Assembly: GCA_001803235.1 (NCBI GenBank)
Contig: MHBL01000279.1
Location: 1-47,246 of the forward strand
Origin: Lentisphaerae bacterium RIFOXYA12_64_32
Lineage (GTDB): Bacteria; Verrucomicrobiota; Lentisphaeria; Oligosphaerales; YB12-FULL-65-16
Direction: 5' to 3'
Length of the DNA: 47,246 nt
Numbering within the stretch: position 1 is the first letter of the stretch; every line of letters starts with the position of its first letter. The position numbers and the translations under genes are program-made. Positions 30,654-40,008 of the stretch are shown here, piece after piece. The notes beneath the pieces are model-generated. The model was not told the DNA's origin, did no database searches, and saw nothing but the letters and a program-made list of their open reading frames with translations.

Positions 30654-33600
30654 TCAGCTCTTCCTTGGCTTGCTGCCACCGGTCGCATACGCGCCGGCAA
30701 TGTACTGGTCCATTTCCGCGGTCTCGTAACTCGGCCGGATGCCGAGTGCGGCCGGACGCCACAGTTTTTCGCCCTCGATGCCGCCGGGTTCGGCACGGGT
30801 GATCTTGACAAAGGCTTCGCGCGGCGCGCCGGTCGGGCAATGCACGTCGGGCATGAACCCTTTGCCGATGCCCTGGCCAAACATATTCTTGCGCACCAGC
30901 GAGTCCGTCATCAGCGTCGGCTTGAGCCAGCCGCGCGTGGCGGACTGGTGCGAACCGGACCGGAACATGCCCTGGTAGTTGGTGCGCGGGTTCTTGGCGA
31001 GGCCGTCCGGCCGTGTCTGTTGACCTTCCCGCGAGCCGGGCGTCGTGGTGTACATGTTGAACCACATGCGCGTGACGCCCCGCGGCGTGCCGGGATAGTA
31101 CCTGGCCCGGCACAGCAGCCGGGCGAAGTCGTAATCGCGCGGGTTCTTCTGCCAGCCACGGAACGGCCGGTCCTCGGGATCGGCATCGATCCAGACGTAG
31201 TCGCCATCATCGACGCCCAGGTCGCGCGCATCGCCGGGATTGATGTCCACGTAACCCTCGGTGACGAACGGGCTGCGCTTGTCGCGCCGGTGCAGGTCGC
31301 CGAACGGCCCGAACAGGAACGCGATCATGTCGGTGTCGATCGGTGTGGTGTGCGAGCCGTGCCGGTACTTGGGCGTGTGGAAGATGAACTTGTAACCGTC
31401 CTTGATCAACGGATGCGGCGACTCCCTGGTCTCGGCCCACGTCTTGACGACGTTGCGGCCTTGGCGCGTCTCGCACGACAGGTCGGTGCGCAGGACGCCG
31501 TAGTCTTCCGGGCCGGCGGGACGGATGGCCTCGTGTTTCGGCGCGACGATCACGTTGGGCTCGTAAAACGTCGAGTCAATCGGCTCGCGGTGGACCGGCA
31601 GGTTCTCGCCCGCCTCGATGAACTCGTCCTCCTCGCGGTAGAACTCAAGCCGGCCGCTCTTCGTGTACCACGGCCGCGAGTCGGCAATCTGTTCATAACC
31701 GACGATCTTCGGCGTGGTGCGGCTGTTCATGAGGGCCGGGATGCCCTCGCGAGCCTTTGCCTCAAGTTCCTCGATCTGGTAACCCTTGGTGTTCGTCGAC
31801 GTATTCAGGATGCGTTGCAGATACGCGTCGGTCTTGCCTTCCCGGACGAATTTCCAGTAGTCGAGGAAGCGGCTGTCCTGGGTCAACTCGGCCATCTTTG
31901 CTGCGGCCAGCGCGAGCACCTCGATATCGCCGATCGTGTTGAAAATGCGTGGCAGCGGCGTGCGCGGGAAAACCTGCAGGAACGGATTGCTGATCGACGC
32001 CGTCATGTCGGGGTGTTTCAGTTCCGCCCAGGAGTCCACGCCGAACACCACGTCGGCCCACTCGCACGACGCCGTCCACCACCATTCGTTGACCGCGATC
32101 ATCTCGATGCGCGGCAGGACGTTGATGACCGTGTTGTAGTGCCACTTGACGTTGCCGAGGATCGAGTTGGCGTTGGCGAACCACATCGACTTGGTTGGCG
32201 TCGGCATGTGGGTCTTGCCGGTCAGCAGCTTCTTGCCGACGCGCAGCGGATGGTCCTCGTGGTTGTAGTAGTGCGCCGACTCCGCCCGCCAGTATTGTTT
32301 CGGCCGCGCGAGCTTGGCCGGATCGAGTTCGATATCGAACGGATTCTCGTTGATGTATTGCGGCGAGCCGTTGAACAGGGAGACCCGGTAGTTGCCGGCG
32401 TAGGAGCCGACGTTGCCGCCGAGCTTGCCGACGTTGCCGGTCAGCGCCGCCAACAGGAAGATGGTGCGATCCTTGTTGTCGTTGTTGAAGAACTGATTCG
32501 GTCCCATGCCGACGGCGAACAGCGTTGTTCCGGGTTGCTTCGCGATGTGACGCGCCAGCGACTCGACGGACGCCGCCGGCGCCCAGGTCAACTCCTCGAC
32601 CGTTTTCGGATCGAAGTGGGCCGAGTATTCCTTTACCAGATCGAACACGGGGCGGCAGCGAATCGACTTGCCATCGGCCAGCCTGACCTCGACGGGACCT
32701 TCGAGTTGCGGATCGCCGACCTGCGATTTCTCGCCGACCTCGTCACGGGTCATCATTTTCGGCGCTCCGGAGATCCTGTCCCACCACACATAATCGCCCC
32801 ACTCCTGTCGGAGCTTGTTTGGGATGAGCATATCGCGGTGCGTGCCCGCCGGCGGTTCCTTCTGGTCATCGGCCAGGACGCGCGTCTGGTTGGAGAGCGT
32901 GGCCGGTTTCGAGCCGAAGACGTCCTCGGCGCGCAGATACTTCAAGTTGTCCATGCGCACGAGGATGGGCAAATCGGTCCAGCGTTTCACGTACTCGGCG
33001 TCGTATAGATTCTCCTTCATGATCACCTGGGCCAGCCCGAGAGACAGTGCCGGTGTCGTGCCGGGCCTGACGACGATAACGTCGTCGCCCTTGCTGGCGG
33101 TGGACGAGTATTCGCAGGCGATGACCACGACACGCGTGCCCTTGACGCGGGCCTCGGTCAGCCAATGGGCGTCGGGCATCTTGGTGCAGATCCAGTTCAT
33201 GCCCCAGACGACCACCGTCTTGCAGTATTCAACGGCGTTAAGGTCGAACTCGACCGTCTGCTGGCCGGTCACCATGGGGTGGCCGGGCGGCAGGTCGGTG
33301 TGCCAACTGTAGTTGTCGAACCCGCGCGCGCCGAGCGCTTTGTCGGGGCCGACCTTGCGGATGGCGGCGTCAAGCAGCGCCATGGAGTTGGCCATGCGGT
33401 AGAAACCGAACACGCGCGTGATGCCGAGCAATGGCATGCCGCCGCGGAACTTCAGCACCTGCGTGCCGGCGCCCTGGGTCGCCTCAATGGTTGCCTCGTC
33501 GTAGTGCTGCGCGTGGAGCCGGCGTCTGCCTTCCTCGCCGGTGTAGGTCTCGGCGATGTTCTTCAGCGCTTTGGCCGCGATAGTGGCCGCTTCGTCGTGC

Positions 33601-34109
33601 GTCACCCGCACCCACTCGTCGCGGGCCCGGTTGAAATACTCGCGCCCCGGCAGGCCATCCTCGCCCCGGGGAAACCCGGCCTCGACCCAGCGCTTGAACC
33701 CGGCGCGAACCATGCACTGGTTGATACGCCGGTCGCCGTAGAAACGGCGCGTCAACGCCAGCCCCTTCTGGCAGACCCGCGGGTCCCAGCGATGCGAGGT
33801 CTGGTTGCCTTCAAGATCGGTCGCCTCGCCGTACCGCATCGTCGGGCCGATGCGCGTCATGACGCCCGAGCGCACGTAGGCATTCAGCAGGCAGTTGTGG
33901 GTGTCGTTGGGCGCACACAGGAACGTGAACTTGGAATCGTACTTCCACAGGTCGCGATACACGCGTTCCCAGTCGCGATTCGGATAGACTGAAAGCGGGT
34001 CGGTGATCGCCTCCAGGCCCCAGGCCGCCGTCGCCGAAAGCGCCATGGCGCCAAACCCGGCGGCGCCCGTCGCCTTCAGGAATTCACGTCGGGAATAGGA
34101 CGGGCTCAT
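30654..34109 (-). CDS. Tat-exported molybdopterin oxidoreductase alpha subunit, NxrA/NarG-like (type II DMSO reductase family)
   Basis: 1151 residues. A Tat signal (S-R-R-E-F-L-K at 6-12) places the enzyme in the periplasm. The FS0 region reads C65-APN-D69-THN-C73 ... C113: an Asp occupies the second ligand position. The length, the THNCLLNAYV block and the SHRWDPRVCQKG block resemble NxrA of anammox bacteria and Nitrospira more than proteobacterial NarG (~1245 residues, cytosolic side). Nitrate reduction, nitrite oxidation, or (per)chlorate or hydrocarbon substrates are all possible in this subfamily; I favour nitrate/nitrite from context. The ATG follows the cytochrome c stop with no gap (TGAATG). 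Confidence 0.93.
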   Translation of the reverse strand: MSPSYSRREFLKATGAAGFGAMALSATAAWGLEAITDPLSVYPNRDWERVYRDLWKYDSKFTFLCAPNDTHNCLLNAYVRSGVMTRIGPTMRYGEATDLEGNQTSHRWDPRVCQKGLALTRRFYGDRRINQCMVRAGFKRWVEAGFPRGEDGLPGREYFNRARDEWVRVTHDEAATIAAKALKNIAETYTGEEGRRRLHAQHYDEATIEATQGAGTQVLKFRGGMPLLGITRVFGFYRMANSMALLDAAIRKVGPDKALGARGFDNYSWHTDLPPGHPMVTGQQTVEFDLNAVEYCKTVVVWGMNWICTKMPDAHWLTEARVKGTRVVVIACEYSSTASKGDDVIVVRPGTTPALSLGLAQVIMKENLYDAEYVKRWTDLPILVRMDNLKYLRAEDVFGSKPATLSNQTRVLADDQKEPPAGTHRDMLIPNKLRQEWGDYVWWDRISGAPKMMTRDEVGEKSQVGDPQLEGPVEVRLADGKSIRCRPVFDLVKEYSAHFDPKTVEELTWAPAASVESLARHIAKQPGTTLFAVGMGPNQFFNNDNKDRTIFLLAALTGNVGKLGGNVGSYAGNYRVSLFNGSPQYINENPFDIELDPAKLARPKQYWRAESAHYYNHEDHPLRVGKKLLTGKTHMPTPTKSMWFANANSILGNVKWHYNTVINVLPRIEMIAVNEWWWTASCEWADVVFGVDSWAELKHPDMTASISNPFLQVFPRTPLPRIFNTIGDIEVLALAAAKMAELTQDSRFLDYWKFVREGKTDAYLQRILNTSTNTKGYQIEELEAKAREGIPALMNSRTTPKIVGYEQIADSRPWYTKSGRLEFYREEDEFIEAGENLPVHREPIDSTFYEPNVIVAPKHEAIRPAGPEDYGVLRTDLSCETRQGRNVVKTWAETRESPHPLIKDGYKFIFHTPKYRHGSHTTPIDTDMIAFLFGPFGDLHRRDKRSPFVTEGYVDINPGDARDLGVDDGDYVWIDADPEDRPFRGWQKNPRDYDFARLLCRARYYPGTPRGVTRMWFNMYTTTPGSREGQQTRPDGLAKNPRTNYQGMFRSGSHQSATRGWLKPTLMTDSLVRKNMFGQGIGKGFMPDVHCPTGAPREAFVKITRAEPGGIEGEKLWRPAALGIRPSYETAEMDQYIAGAYATGGSKPRKS

Positions 34110-35831
34110 TCAGGGTGTCTCCCATGTGCGAATGTAACTGACGATGGATTCGATCTCCGATGGTGTCAGTGCCGGATGCACGGTGGACGGTTTCTCGAAG
34201 CCGGCCATCACCGTGCCGCGCCGGCCGCGCCGGATGGTTTCCGTGAGATAGGTGTCGGAGGCGCTGGCCAGCAGGACCGTGTTGTTCAGCGCCGGACCTT
34301 CCGCGCCCTGGCCCGTCGCACCGTGGCAACTGGCGCAGTACGTGGCGAACAGGCTGTTCCCGGCCGTGGTGTCGCCCTTGACCCAGCGCGCCGGTTGGCG
34401 GTCCGGCTCGGGCGCGGCCAGGCCACTCATGGAGCGAAGATATGCCACAATGGCCTGGATCTCCTGCGGCCGCAAACCGCCTTCCTTCTCGCCCCATGCC
34501 GGCATGCGCCGGCCTGGCCGGCCATGCTGCACGGTATGGGCGATAAACGCATCGGCGGCGACCGCCAGGAAATCCGGACTGGCAATGGCCGGAGACACCG
34601 GCAATCCCGGGTAGCGCATTCCCTGGCCGCTCGCCCCGTGGCACGCCGCGCAGAACGTGCTGTACAACGTCTCGCCGTCGGTGGCGAATTCGCGCTCGCC
34701 GAAACGCTCGGCCCGGATCCGGTCCTTCGGCTGATAGGTTTCGGGAATGCTGCTGTGGCGCAGCGACAGCATGTACAAGGTCAGCCCGTCGATCTGTTCC
34801 TCGGTCAGGCCCAGCACCGGCATCTGCGAACCCGGCACCACCGCCGCCGGTCGGCGAAAGTGCTCGGCGAGCCAGTTCGCCAGCGTCGGTTCGCCGGGTA
34901 CGTGGGTGAAATCCATGCGGCCGGGGTCCTTCTCGCCAACCCGCGACAGGTCCGGGCCCTCCTTCCCGCCGACGCCGTTGACTTTGTGGCAGCCGCGGCA
35001 GCCGAGCGAGTGGAACAGCGCTTTCGCTTCGACCAAGCTGGGCGCGCCGACCCGCGACGCCAGGAACCGCGAAAGATCGGCGCGGGCCGGCTCGCCGATC
35101 GGCCTCAGAGACGGGCCATTGCCGCCGTCGGCGTTCGCCGCCCTTGCCACGTGTTTCTCATACCAGCCGGCATCGTAACCGGTTGCGCCGACCTGCGACA
35201 AGTCCGGTCCAGCCGCGCCGGCCACGCCAGGCAGCTTCACGCCGCCGCCGTCAAGCGTGTGGCACGCCAGGCAACCGTACCGCGCGATCGCGTCGCGCCC
35301 GCGCCTCAACACGGCCTGGCTCGGCACCAGTACATGCGTGTGACAACTGCCGCAGCCCGCGTAGGCATAACGCGCCGGGATCATCGGCGACGGCCAGAAC
35401 TCCACATCGCCGTGCGCGGCGGCCTGCTCGGTGGCACGGCCCTGCCCGGCGTGGCAGGCGGTGCAACCGTACGTATCGGGCTGATGCAGACGCAGGAAGT
35501 CGCCCGGATGGGTGCGAAACGGCTGCTTCTCGCCGGCCATGCGCGGATCGTCCACGGCGGGATGGCAGGTGATGCAACGATCCACCGTGTGCAGCGCCGG
35601 AAGCACGTTTTGCTGGATCGTGGCCTCGAACTGCTCCGCCAGCGCCCGGCCGCGATCGTCCGTGGCCTTGGCCTTGAGGATCTGCGCGTACTGGGCCCGC
35701 AGCATGCGCCACTGTGGCCAGACGCATTCCGCTAGCACGGAGTAGATCAGCAAGGCCACCGTGGCCAGGCTGGCGAGCAACAGGCCCCACTTGACGCGAC
35801 GATCAAGCGAGTCAGGACTGGCGGACGGCAT
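34110..35831 (-). CDS. Membrane-anchored heptaheme cytochrome c
   Basis: 573 residues with an uncleaved N-terminal helix (about 14-35) and seven CxxCH sites starting at Cys86, 123, 160, 187, 278, 394 and 499. The N-terminal four haems resemble a compact multihaem domain; the last three sit in typical class-I cytochrome c domains with GxxMPA or G-S-Q-M-P methionine ligands. Placed between cytochrome b and the molybdoenzyme alpha gene, it can carry electrons between the Rieske/cytochrome b complex and the NXR/Nar-like enzyme. AAGGA lies upstream of the ATG. Confidence 0.9.
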   Translation of the reverse strand: MPSASPDSLDRRVKWGLLLASLATVALLIYSVLAECVWPQWRMLRAQYAQILKAKATDDRGRALAEQFEATIQQNVLPALHTVDRCITCHPAVDDPRMAGEKQPFRTHPGDFLRLHQPDTYGCTACHAGQGRATEQAAAHGDVEFWPSPMIPARYAYAGCGSCHTHVLVPSQAVLRRGRDAIARYGCLACHTLDGGGVKLPGVAGAAGPDLSQVGATGYDAGWYEKHVARAANADGGNGPSLRPIGEPARADLSRFLASRVGAPSLVEAKALFHSLGCRGCHKVNGVGGKEGPDLSRVGEKDPGRMDFTHVPGEPTLANWLAEHFRRPAAVVPGSQMPVLGLTEEQIDGLTLYMLSLRHSSIPETYQPKDRIRAERFGEREFATDGETLYSTFCAACHGASGQGMRYPGLPVSPAIASPDFLAVAADAFIAHTVQHGRPGRRMPAWGEKEGGLRPQEIQAIVAYLRSMSGLAAPEPDRQPARWVKGDTTAGNSLFATYCASCHGATGQGAEGPALNNTVLLASASDTYLTETIRRGRRGTVMAGFEKPSTVHPALTPSEIESIVSYIRTWETP

Positions 35832-35867
35832 GAGTGATCCTGTCCTTTGCGTGCCCCGAGTTCAGGT

Positions 35868-37415
35868 TCAATGGATGGGCCAGTCGGACTGGCGCCAGTA
35901 AAAGTCCCAGTTCGGCCCGCGCAGATAGGTGCCGACATAGGTCAGAATGACAAAACCCACCAGGAAGCAGGAGAAGAGCGCCACCGCGCCCAGGCGGGTG
36001 GACTTGGTCCGCGCAATGACGATCAGCGACCAGGCCATGTATGCCAATGTGACCAGGCTCCCGGGGTTGATGGCGATAATGACCAGTTGCGGAATATCCG
36101 GGAACCAGTTGCGCAACCACCCGTAGTTGACCGGTATGGCCACCGACAGCACCGCCAGTATCGCGCCGACCACCATGGACCAGAACGTCACCACTTTGCC
36201 GCGTGCGCCGCTGAACCATAGCCCGGCGGGTTCGGCTTCGCGATCGAGGTAGGGGATCAGCGCCAGTCCGATCACCGCCAGCGTGGGGACGACCACGCCG
36301 CCGATCAGCGCGGAGTAGGAGACCATCTCCTGCAGGCCGAGAAAGTACCACGGCGCCTTGGCCGGGTTCTCCGGCACGCCTGGGTTGGCGATCTCTCGCA
36401 GTGGCGCGTCGAAGAAGACGCCCAGGACCAGACAGATCAGCATGTTGAGCATGAAGACGAATAGTTCCGCCCGCAGCAGGGCGGGCCAGGCCGGCACGGT
36501 TTCGTCGGGATCCTGACCGGTACAGGGCGAACGGCCCTTGACCAGGCACATCAGGCCATAAGTCTTGCTCGGGGCCGCGGACGGCGGCTGTGCCGCTGGA
36601 GTCATGGAACCTGCGCCCTTGCCGGCGGGGCTCGGCGTGCCGCCCGGGCGGGCCAGGCCGCCGTCCTTGCGAATGCGCCAGATGTGCGCCGCGATGATGA
36701 ACACCATGGCAATAGGCAGCACGATGACGTGCAGCAGGTAAAAGCGTAACAACGCGTCCTGCCCCACATGGTTCGCGCCCAGCAGAATGCGTCGCACGAT
36801 GTCGCCGATGTTAAACGCCTCCGGTAGTCCTATCGCGTGGATCACTTCGTTGGGCGAGGCGGCGATGTTGGCGCCAATGACGATGGCCCAGTAGGCCAGT
36901 TGGTCCCATGGCAACAGATAGCCGCTGAACGACAGCGCCAGCGTGAGCACGAACAACCCCATGCCCAGTACCCAGTTGAATTCCCGCGGCGCTTTGTAGG
37001 CCGACGTGTAGAACACTCGCGTCATGTGCAGAATCACGCAGAACACCATCATGTGCGCGGCCCAGCGATGGATGTTGCGAATCAGGCGGCCAGCCGGCAC
37101 CACATAGTGGATGTCCTTCATGGACGCATAGGCCTGATCCAGGCCCGGATTGTAGTATACCATCAGCAGGATGCCGGTGACCGTCAGGATGAGGAATTGC
37201 GCGACCAGCGACACGCCCAACCCCCACGTGGTGGTCAGGCGCAGTGAGTGCGGATGCACCCGCGTGGCATGGATGTGCAGGAACACGTTGCTGAAAACCG
37301 ACTGGGAGCGGGCGCGGTGCGAGGTCGGCGCCCCGTGACGGACGAACGACCCAAGAAACGTGCGCGGCAACGCTTTCAGATTCGCCCAGAATGCGCCCAT
37401 ACCCGAATCGCTCAT
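35868..37415 (-). CDS. Cytochrome b (b6 fused to subunit IV-like) of a Rieske/cytochrome b complex
   Basis: 515 residues. The N-terminal part is a cytochrome b with haem ligands His116/His130 (13 residues between) and His229/His244 (14 between, as in b6-type). A Pro/Ala/Gly-rich linker near residues 255-285 precedes a second membrane part with A-P-W-Y-F-L-G-L-Q-E-M, corresponding to subunit IV/PEWY of the Qo site (PE is replaced by AP). It oxidises quinol at the inner membrane. The ATG at 37415 is chosen for its AGGAG site and lies 22 bp past the Rieske stop. Confidence 0.93.
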   Translation of the reverse strand: MSDSGMGAFWANLKALPRTFLGSFVRHGAPTSHRARSQSVFSNVFLHIHATRVHPHSLRLTTTWGLGVSLVAQFLILTVTGILLMVYYNPGLDQAYASMKDIHYVVPAGRLIRNIHRWAAHMMVFCVILHMTRVFYTSAYKAPREFNWVLGMGLFVLTLALSFSGYLLPWDQLAYWAIVIGANIAASPNEVIHAIGLPEAFNIGDIVRRILLGANHVGQDALLRFYLLHVIVLPIAMVFIIAAHIWRIRKDGGLARPGGTPSPAGKGAGSMTPAAQPPSAAPSKTYGLMCLVKGRSPCTGQDPDETVPAWPALLRAELFVFMLNMLICLVLGVFFDAPLREIANPGVPENPAKAPWYFLGLQEMVSYSALIGGVVVPTLAVIGLALIPYLDREAEPAGLWFSGARGKVVTFWSMVVGAILAVLSVAIPVNYGWLRNWFPDIPQLVIIAINPGSLVTLAYMAWSLIVIARTKSTRLGAVALFSCFLVGFVILTYVGTYLRGPNWDFYWRQSDWPIH

Positions 37416-37437
37416 GCTGTGCTCCTGGCTCCTCGGT

Positions 37438-37917
37438 TCAGCCGACATTCATCGGCTGGAAGAAGACATCCGGACTGACTTCCCGCGCAGTATCGACCAC
37501 CAGGGCGCCGTCAGCGGCCTGTGAGACGTGCAGCCAACGTAGCGGCCGCGGCGCCGGGCCGCCGATAACCCTACCCTGCGCGTCAAACTTGGAGCCGTGG
37601 CAGGGGCAGGCAAACCCGTTGGGGGCTTCGCCGACAATGCAACCCAGGTGCGTACACACCAACGACATGGCCGCGATGCCCCGATCCGTCGAGACGATGC
37701 GCACCTGGCGCTCCGGCAACAGCGTGGTGGTGCCGGCCGGAAAGGCGAGCGGACTGCCGGCACGGAACCGGGTGGATGCCTCCGGCAATACACGCGGCAC
37801 CGGCAAGCGCGCCATGGCCACCAACGAGCCAAGTATGGCCGCACCCGCGGTCCACAGTCCTGCCAGTCCGAGAAAGTCGCGGCGTGAAATCGGGTCGGGA
37901 TCTAAACGGCCTGACAT
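37438..37917 (-). CDS. Rieske [2Fe-2S] protein
   Basis: 159 residues. Tat signal anchor (S-R-R-D-F-L at 11-16 plus a helix to about 36), then a Rieske fold with CTHLGC (Cys88, His90; disulfide Cys93) and CPCHGS (Cys104, His107; disulfide Cys106). It transfers electrons from quinol at cytochrome b to the heptaheme cytochrome. Its start overlaps the end of the oxidoreductase gene by 16 bases and follows GAGGAG. Confidence 0.95.
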   Translation of the reverse strand: MSGRLDPDPISRRDFLGLAGLWTAGAAILGSLVAMARLPVPRVLPEASTRFRAGSPLAFPAGTTTLLPERQVRIVSTDRGIAAMSLVCTHLGCIVGEAPNGFACPCHGSKFDAQGRVIGGPAPRPLRWLHVSQAADGALVVDTAREVSPDVFFQPMNVG

Positions 37918-39869
37918 ACGGGTTGCTCCTCGAACAGGAAGCGTTCCATGGTGATGGCGCCGACCGGACACCGTTCGGCGCACAGCCCGCAGCGGATGCA
38001 CACCGTTTCGTCCTTGATGATGGCGGAGGCTTGGTCACGCGGGAATCGATCCAGCCGGCGGTCAACCGTGGCCTGCAGTTCGGCGCTGCCTTCCAGTTGA
38101 TCCGGCGTCACGATGCGCAGGCAGGTTTGCGGGCAGACGTCCACGCACCCCCCGCACAAGATGCAGCGTTCGCCGTCGAAGATCGTGTTAACGCCACAAT
38201 CCAGGCAGCGCGCCGCTTCCGCCCGCGCCTGCTCAGGCGCAAAGCCTTGCTCCACGGGCCGGTTCTGCTCCCTGAGTCGCTCGGCCACCGAGACGGTCGA
38301 GGGTTCGACCCGCCGGCGTTTCTCGTAGGCCGCTTCGCGGGTGTAATCGGGAACGGGGAAATGCAGTTCGAGGTCTGCCGCGCGAATGGCGCGGCCGGTC
38401 ATATGCCGATAGATGGCCCGCACCACGGCCTTGCCGGACGCCACGGCGTGAATGAGCAGCTTGGGGCCGTAGGCCAGATCGCCGGCCACAAATACGTCCG
38501 GGGCCGACGTGATTCCTGTCTTCGCATCGCAGTCGATCCGCCCGTCCTTCGTCAACCCCAGCCCGTCGCGCCGCGGATCGATGAACGTCAGGTCGAAAGT
38601 CTGACCGATGGCCAGCACCACGTTGTCGCATGCCGTGAAATACTCCGATCCCTCGATGGGCACCGGCTCCCGGCGGCCGCTGGCGTCGGGTTGGCCCAAC
38701 TGCATCTTCTCACACCACATGCCCCGCACCTCACCGCGTTCATTCTTTTCGATCCGAACCGGATTCGCCAGAAGCTGGAATTGGATGCCTTCCTCGTGCG
38801 CCTCCTCGATTTCCGTTTCGACCGCGGGCATTTCAGCTCGGGACCGGCGGTAGACGACATGGATTTCCCGTCCACCCAGGCGCGACGCCGTTCGCGCGGC
38901 GTCCATCGCCAGATGCTGCTCCCCGGGCTCGCCACCGGTGTCATCCTGGGGCGATGGGACACGCAGGGCGGTCCGGGCGGCGTCCATCGCGGCGTCGCCA
39001 CCGCCCACCACGATCACCCGCCGGCCCAGTCGCGGCGAGGTGCCCAGGGCTACCTCGCGAAGAAACTCCACTCCGCCATACACACCTTCCGCATCGGCGC
39101 CCGGATACGCCGGCCGGCGTGAGCGTTTGGCGCCCACGGCGATCACCACCGCATCGTGCCGCTGGCGCAGTTCACTCAGCGACACATCGCGCCCCACGCA
39201 GCACTCGGTGACCGCCGTCACACCCAGCGCCAGGATCGCTTCCACTTCCGCCCGGATGAGGTCGCGGGGGAGGCGGTAGTGCGGAATGCCGACCGCAAGC
39301 ATGCCCCCGACGATCGACTCCATTTCGTAGATCGTGACGGCAAGACCGAGCAAGGCCAGATCGTGCGCCGCCGCCAGGCCGGCCGGGCCGCTGCCGATCA
39401 CGCCCACGCTCTTGCCTTTGACTTGGGGTATGCTTCCGGCCGTCAATGCCTGGAGCAACGGCAGCAACTCCTCCTGATCCTGGCATTGACGGGGGAGATG
39501 GCGGCGGGCGGCGGTTTTAATGAATTCGACCAGCGTCCGGCCACCGTCCGTCCGCGCTTCCGGGCCGAATCGGTCGCAGACGAAACGCTTCAGCGCGCGA
39601 ATGGCGATGGCCTGATCCAAGTCGCCGCGTCGGCATTGGGTTTCGCAGACCGCACCGCACACGCGGCCGCATATTGAGGCCAGCGGATTGGGACCGCGGG
39701 CGATCAGGTAGGCGAGTTCGTCCTGACCCGCGGCAATGGCACGGACGTAGCCGCGCGCATCGGTATGCACCGGGCAGCCCGCCTGGCACTTGATCTGCGC
39801 CCGCCAGTAGTTGAAATCAGGCCCGCGTACCTCATAGACGCGTGCCGCACCAGCGCTGCATGCAAGCAT
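37902..39869 (-). CDS. GltD-like NAD(P)/FAD oxidoreductase with N- and C-terminal Fe-S domains
   Basis: 655 residues, cytosolic. An N-terminal Fe-S helical domain has Cys28, 32, 67, 71, 75 and 79; a FAD/NAD(P) domain has GSGPAGLAAA at 159-168 and a second dinucleotide fold at 286-297 (VVVGGGDAAMDA); the C-terminal 110 residues carry ferredoxin-like Cys groups (CLDCG, CILCGGCVDVC, CIRCGLCAERC). The glutamate-synthase small-subunit fold is used in many electron-transfer complexes, and some anammox bc-type gene clusters include such a protein. Odd point: AMDAARTA occurs twice (294-301 and 321-328), the second after a ~20-residue insertion. First real gene of the NXR/Nar-like operon; leader of about 140 bases. 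Confidence 0.88.
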   Translation of the reverse strand: MLACSAGAARVYEVRGPDFNYWRAQIKCQAGCPVHTDARGYVRAIAAGQDELAYLIARGPNPLASICGRVCGAVCETQCRRGDLDQAIAIRALKRFVCDRFGPEARTDGGRTLVEFIKTAARRHLPRQCQDQEELLPLLQALTAGSIPQVKGKSVGVIGSGPAGLAAAHDLALLGLAVTIYEMESIVGGMLAVGIPHYRLPRDLIRAEVEAILALGVTAVTECCVGRDVSLSELRQRHDAVVIAVGAKRSRRPAYPGADAEGVYGGVEFLREVALGTSPRLGRRVIVVGGGDAAMDAARTALRVPSPQDDTGGEPGEQHLAMDAARTASRLGGREIHVVYRRSRAEMPAVETEIEEAHEEGIQFQLLANPVRIEKNERGEVRGMWCEKMQLGQPDASGRREPVPIEGSEYFTACDNVVLAIGQTFDLTFIDPRRDGLGLTKDGRIDCDAKTGITSAPDVFVAGDLAYGPKLLIHAVASGKAVVRAIYRHMTGRAIRAADLELHFPVPDYTREAAYEKRRRVEPSTVSVAERLREQNRPVEQGFAPEQARAEAARCLDCGVNTIFDGERCILCGGCVDVCPQTCLRIVTPDQLEGSAELQATVDRRLDRFPRDQASAIIKDETVCIRCGLCAERCPVGAITMERFLFEEQPVCQAV

Positions 39870-39902
39870 GGTGTCCGCACCCTTCTCACGGAATGGACGC
39901 CG

Positions 39903-40007
39903 TCACATCATGGCCGGTACAGTGGTCGCCTGATCGTGGGATGTGATGTCCCCTGGCATCCGGAACGCGTGGTCAGCATCGCCGCGAGTAAGTGTCCCGC
40001 TATCCAT
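39903..40007 (-). pseudogene. Truncated duplicate of the rrf2 gene (34 codons)
   Basis: From the ATG at 40007 the minus strand reads 34 codons to a TGA at 39903. The peptide contains R-G-D-A-D-H-A-F-R-M and later T-T-V-P-A-M, matching R-R-D-T-D-H-A-L-R-M and A-T-V-P-A-M of the Rrf2 protein starting at 15753, with only two single-codon gaps and frame kept. The promoter upstream is also duplicated. After the stop, homology is lost and the oxidoreductase gene begins 33 bp on. It is either a decayed rrf2 copy or a short leader peptide; the DNA-binding helix is missing. Confidence 0.75.
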
Positions 40008-40008
40008 T

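Noticed and set aside
30645..33008. A 787-codon open frame on the plus strand opposite the alpha subunit gene
   Set aside because: It is a shadow of high-GC codon use on the coding strand; Arg/Val/Asp-rich with no family resemblance, while the minus strand has a complete molybdoenzyme.
34176..35735. A 519-codon plus-strand frame opposite the heptaheme cytochrome
   Set aside because: Antisense artefact; the opposite strand has seven haem motifs and a proper start.
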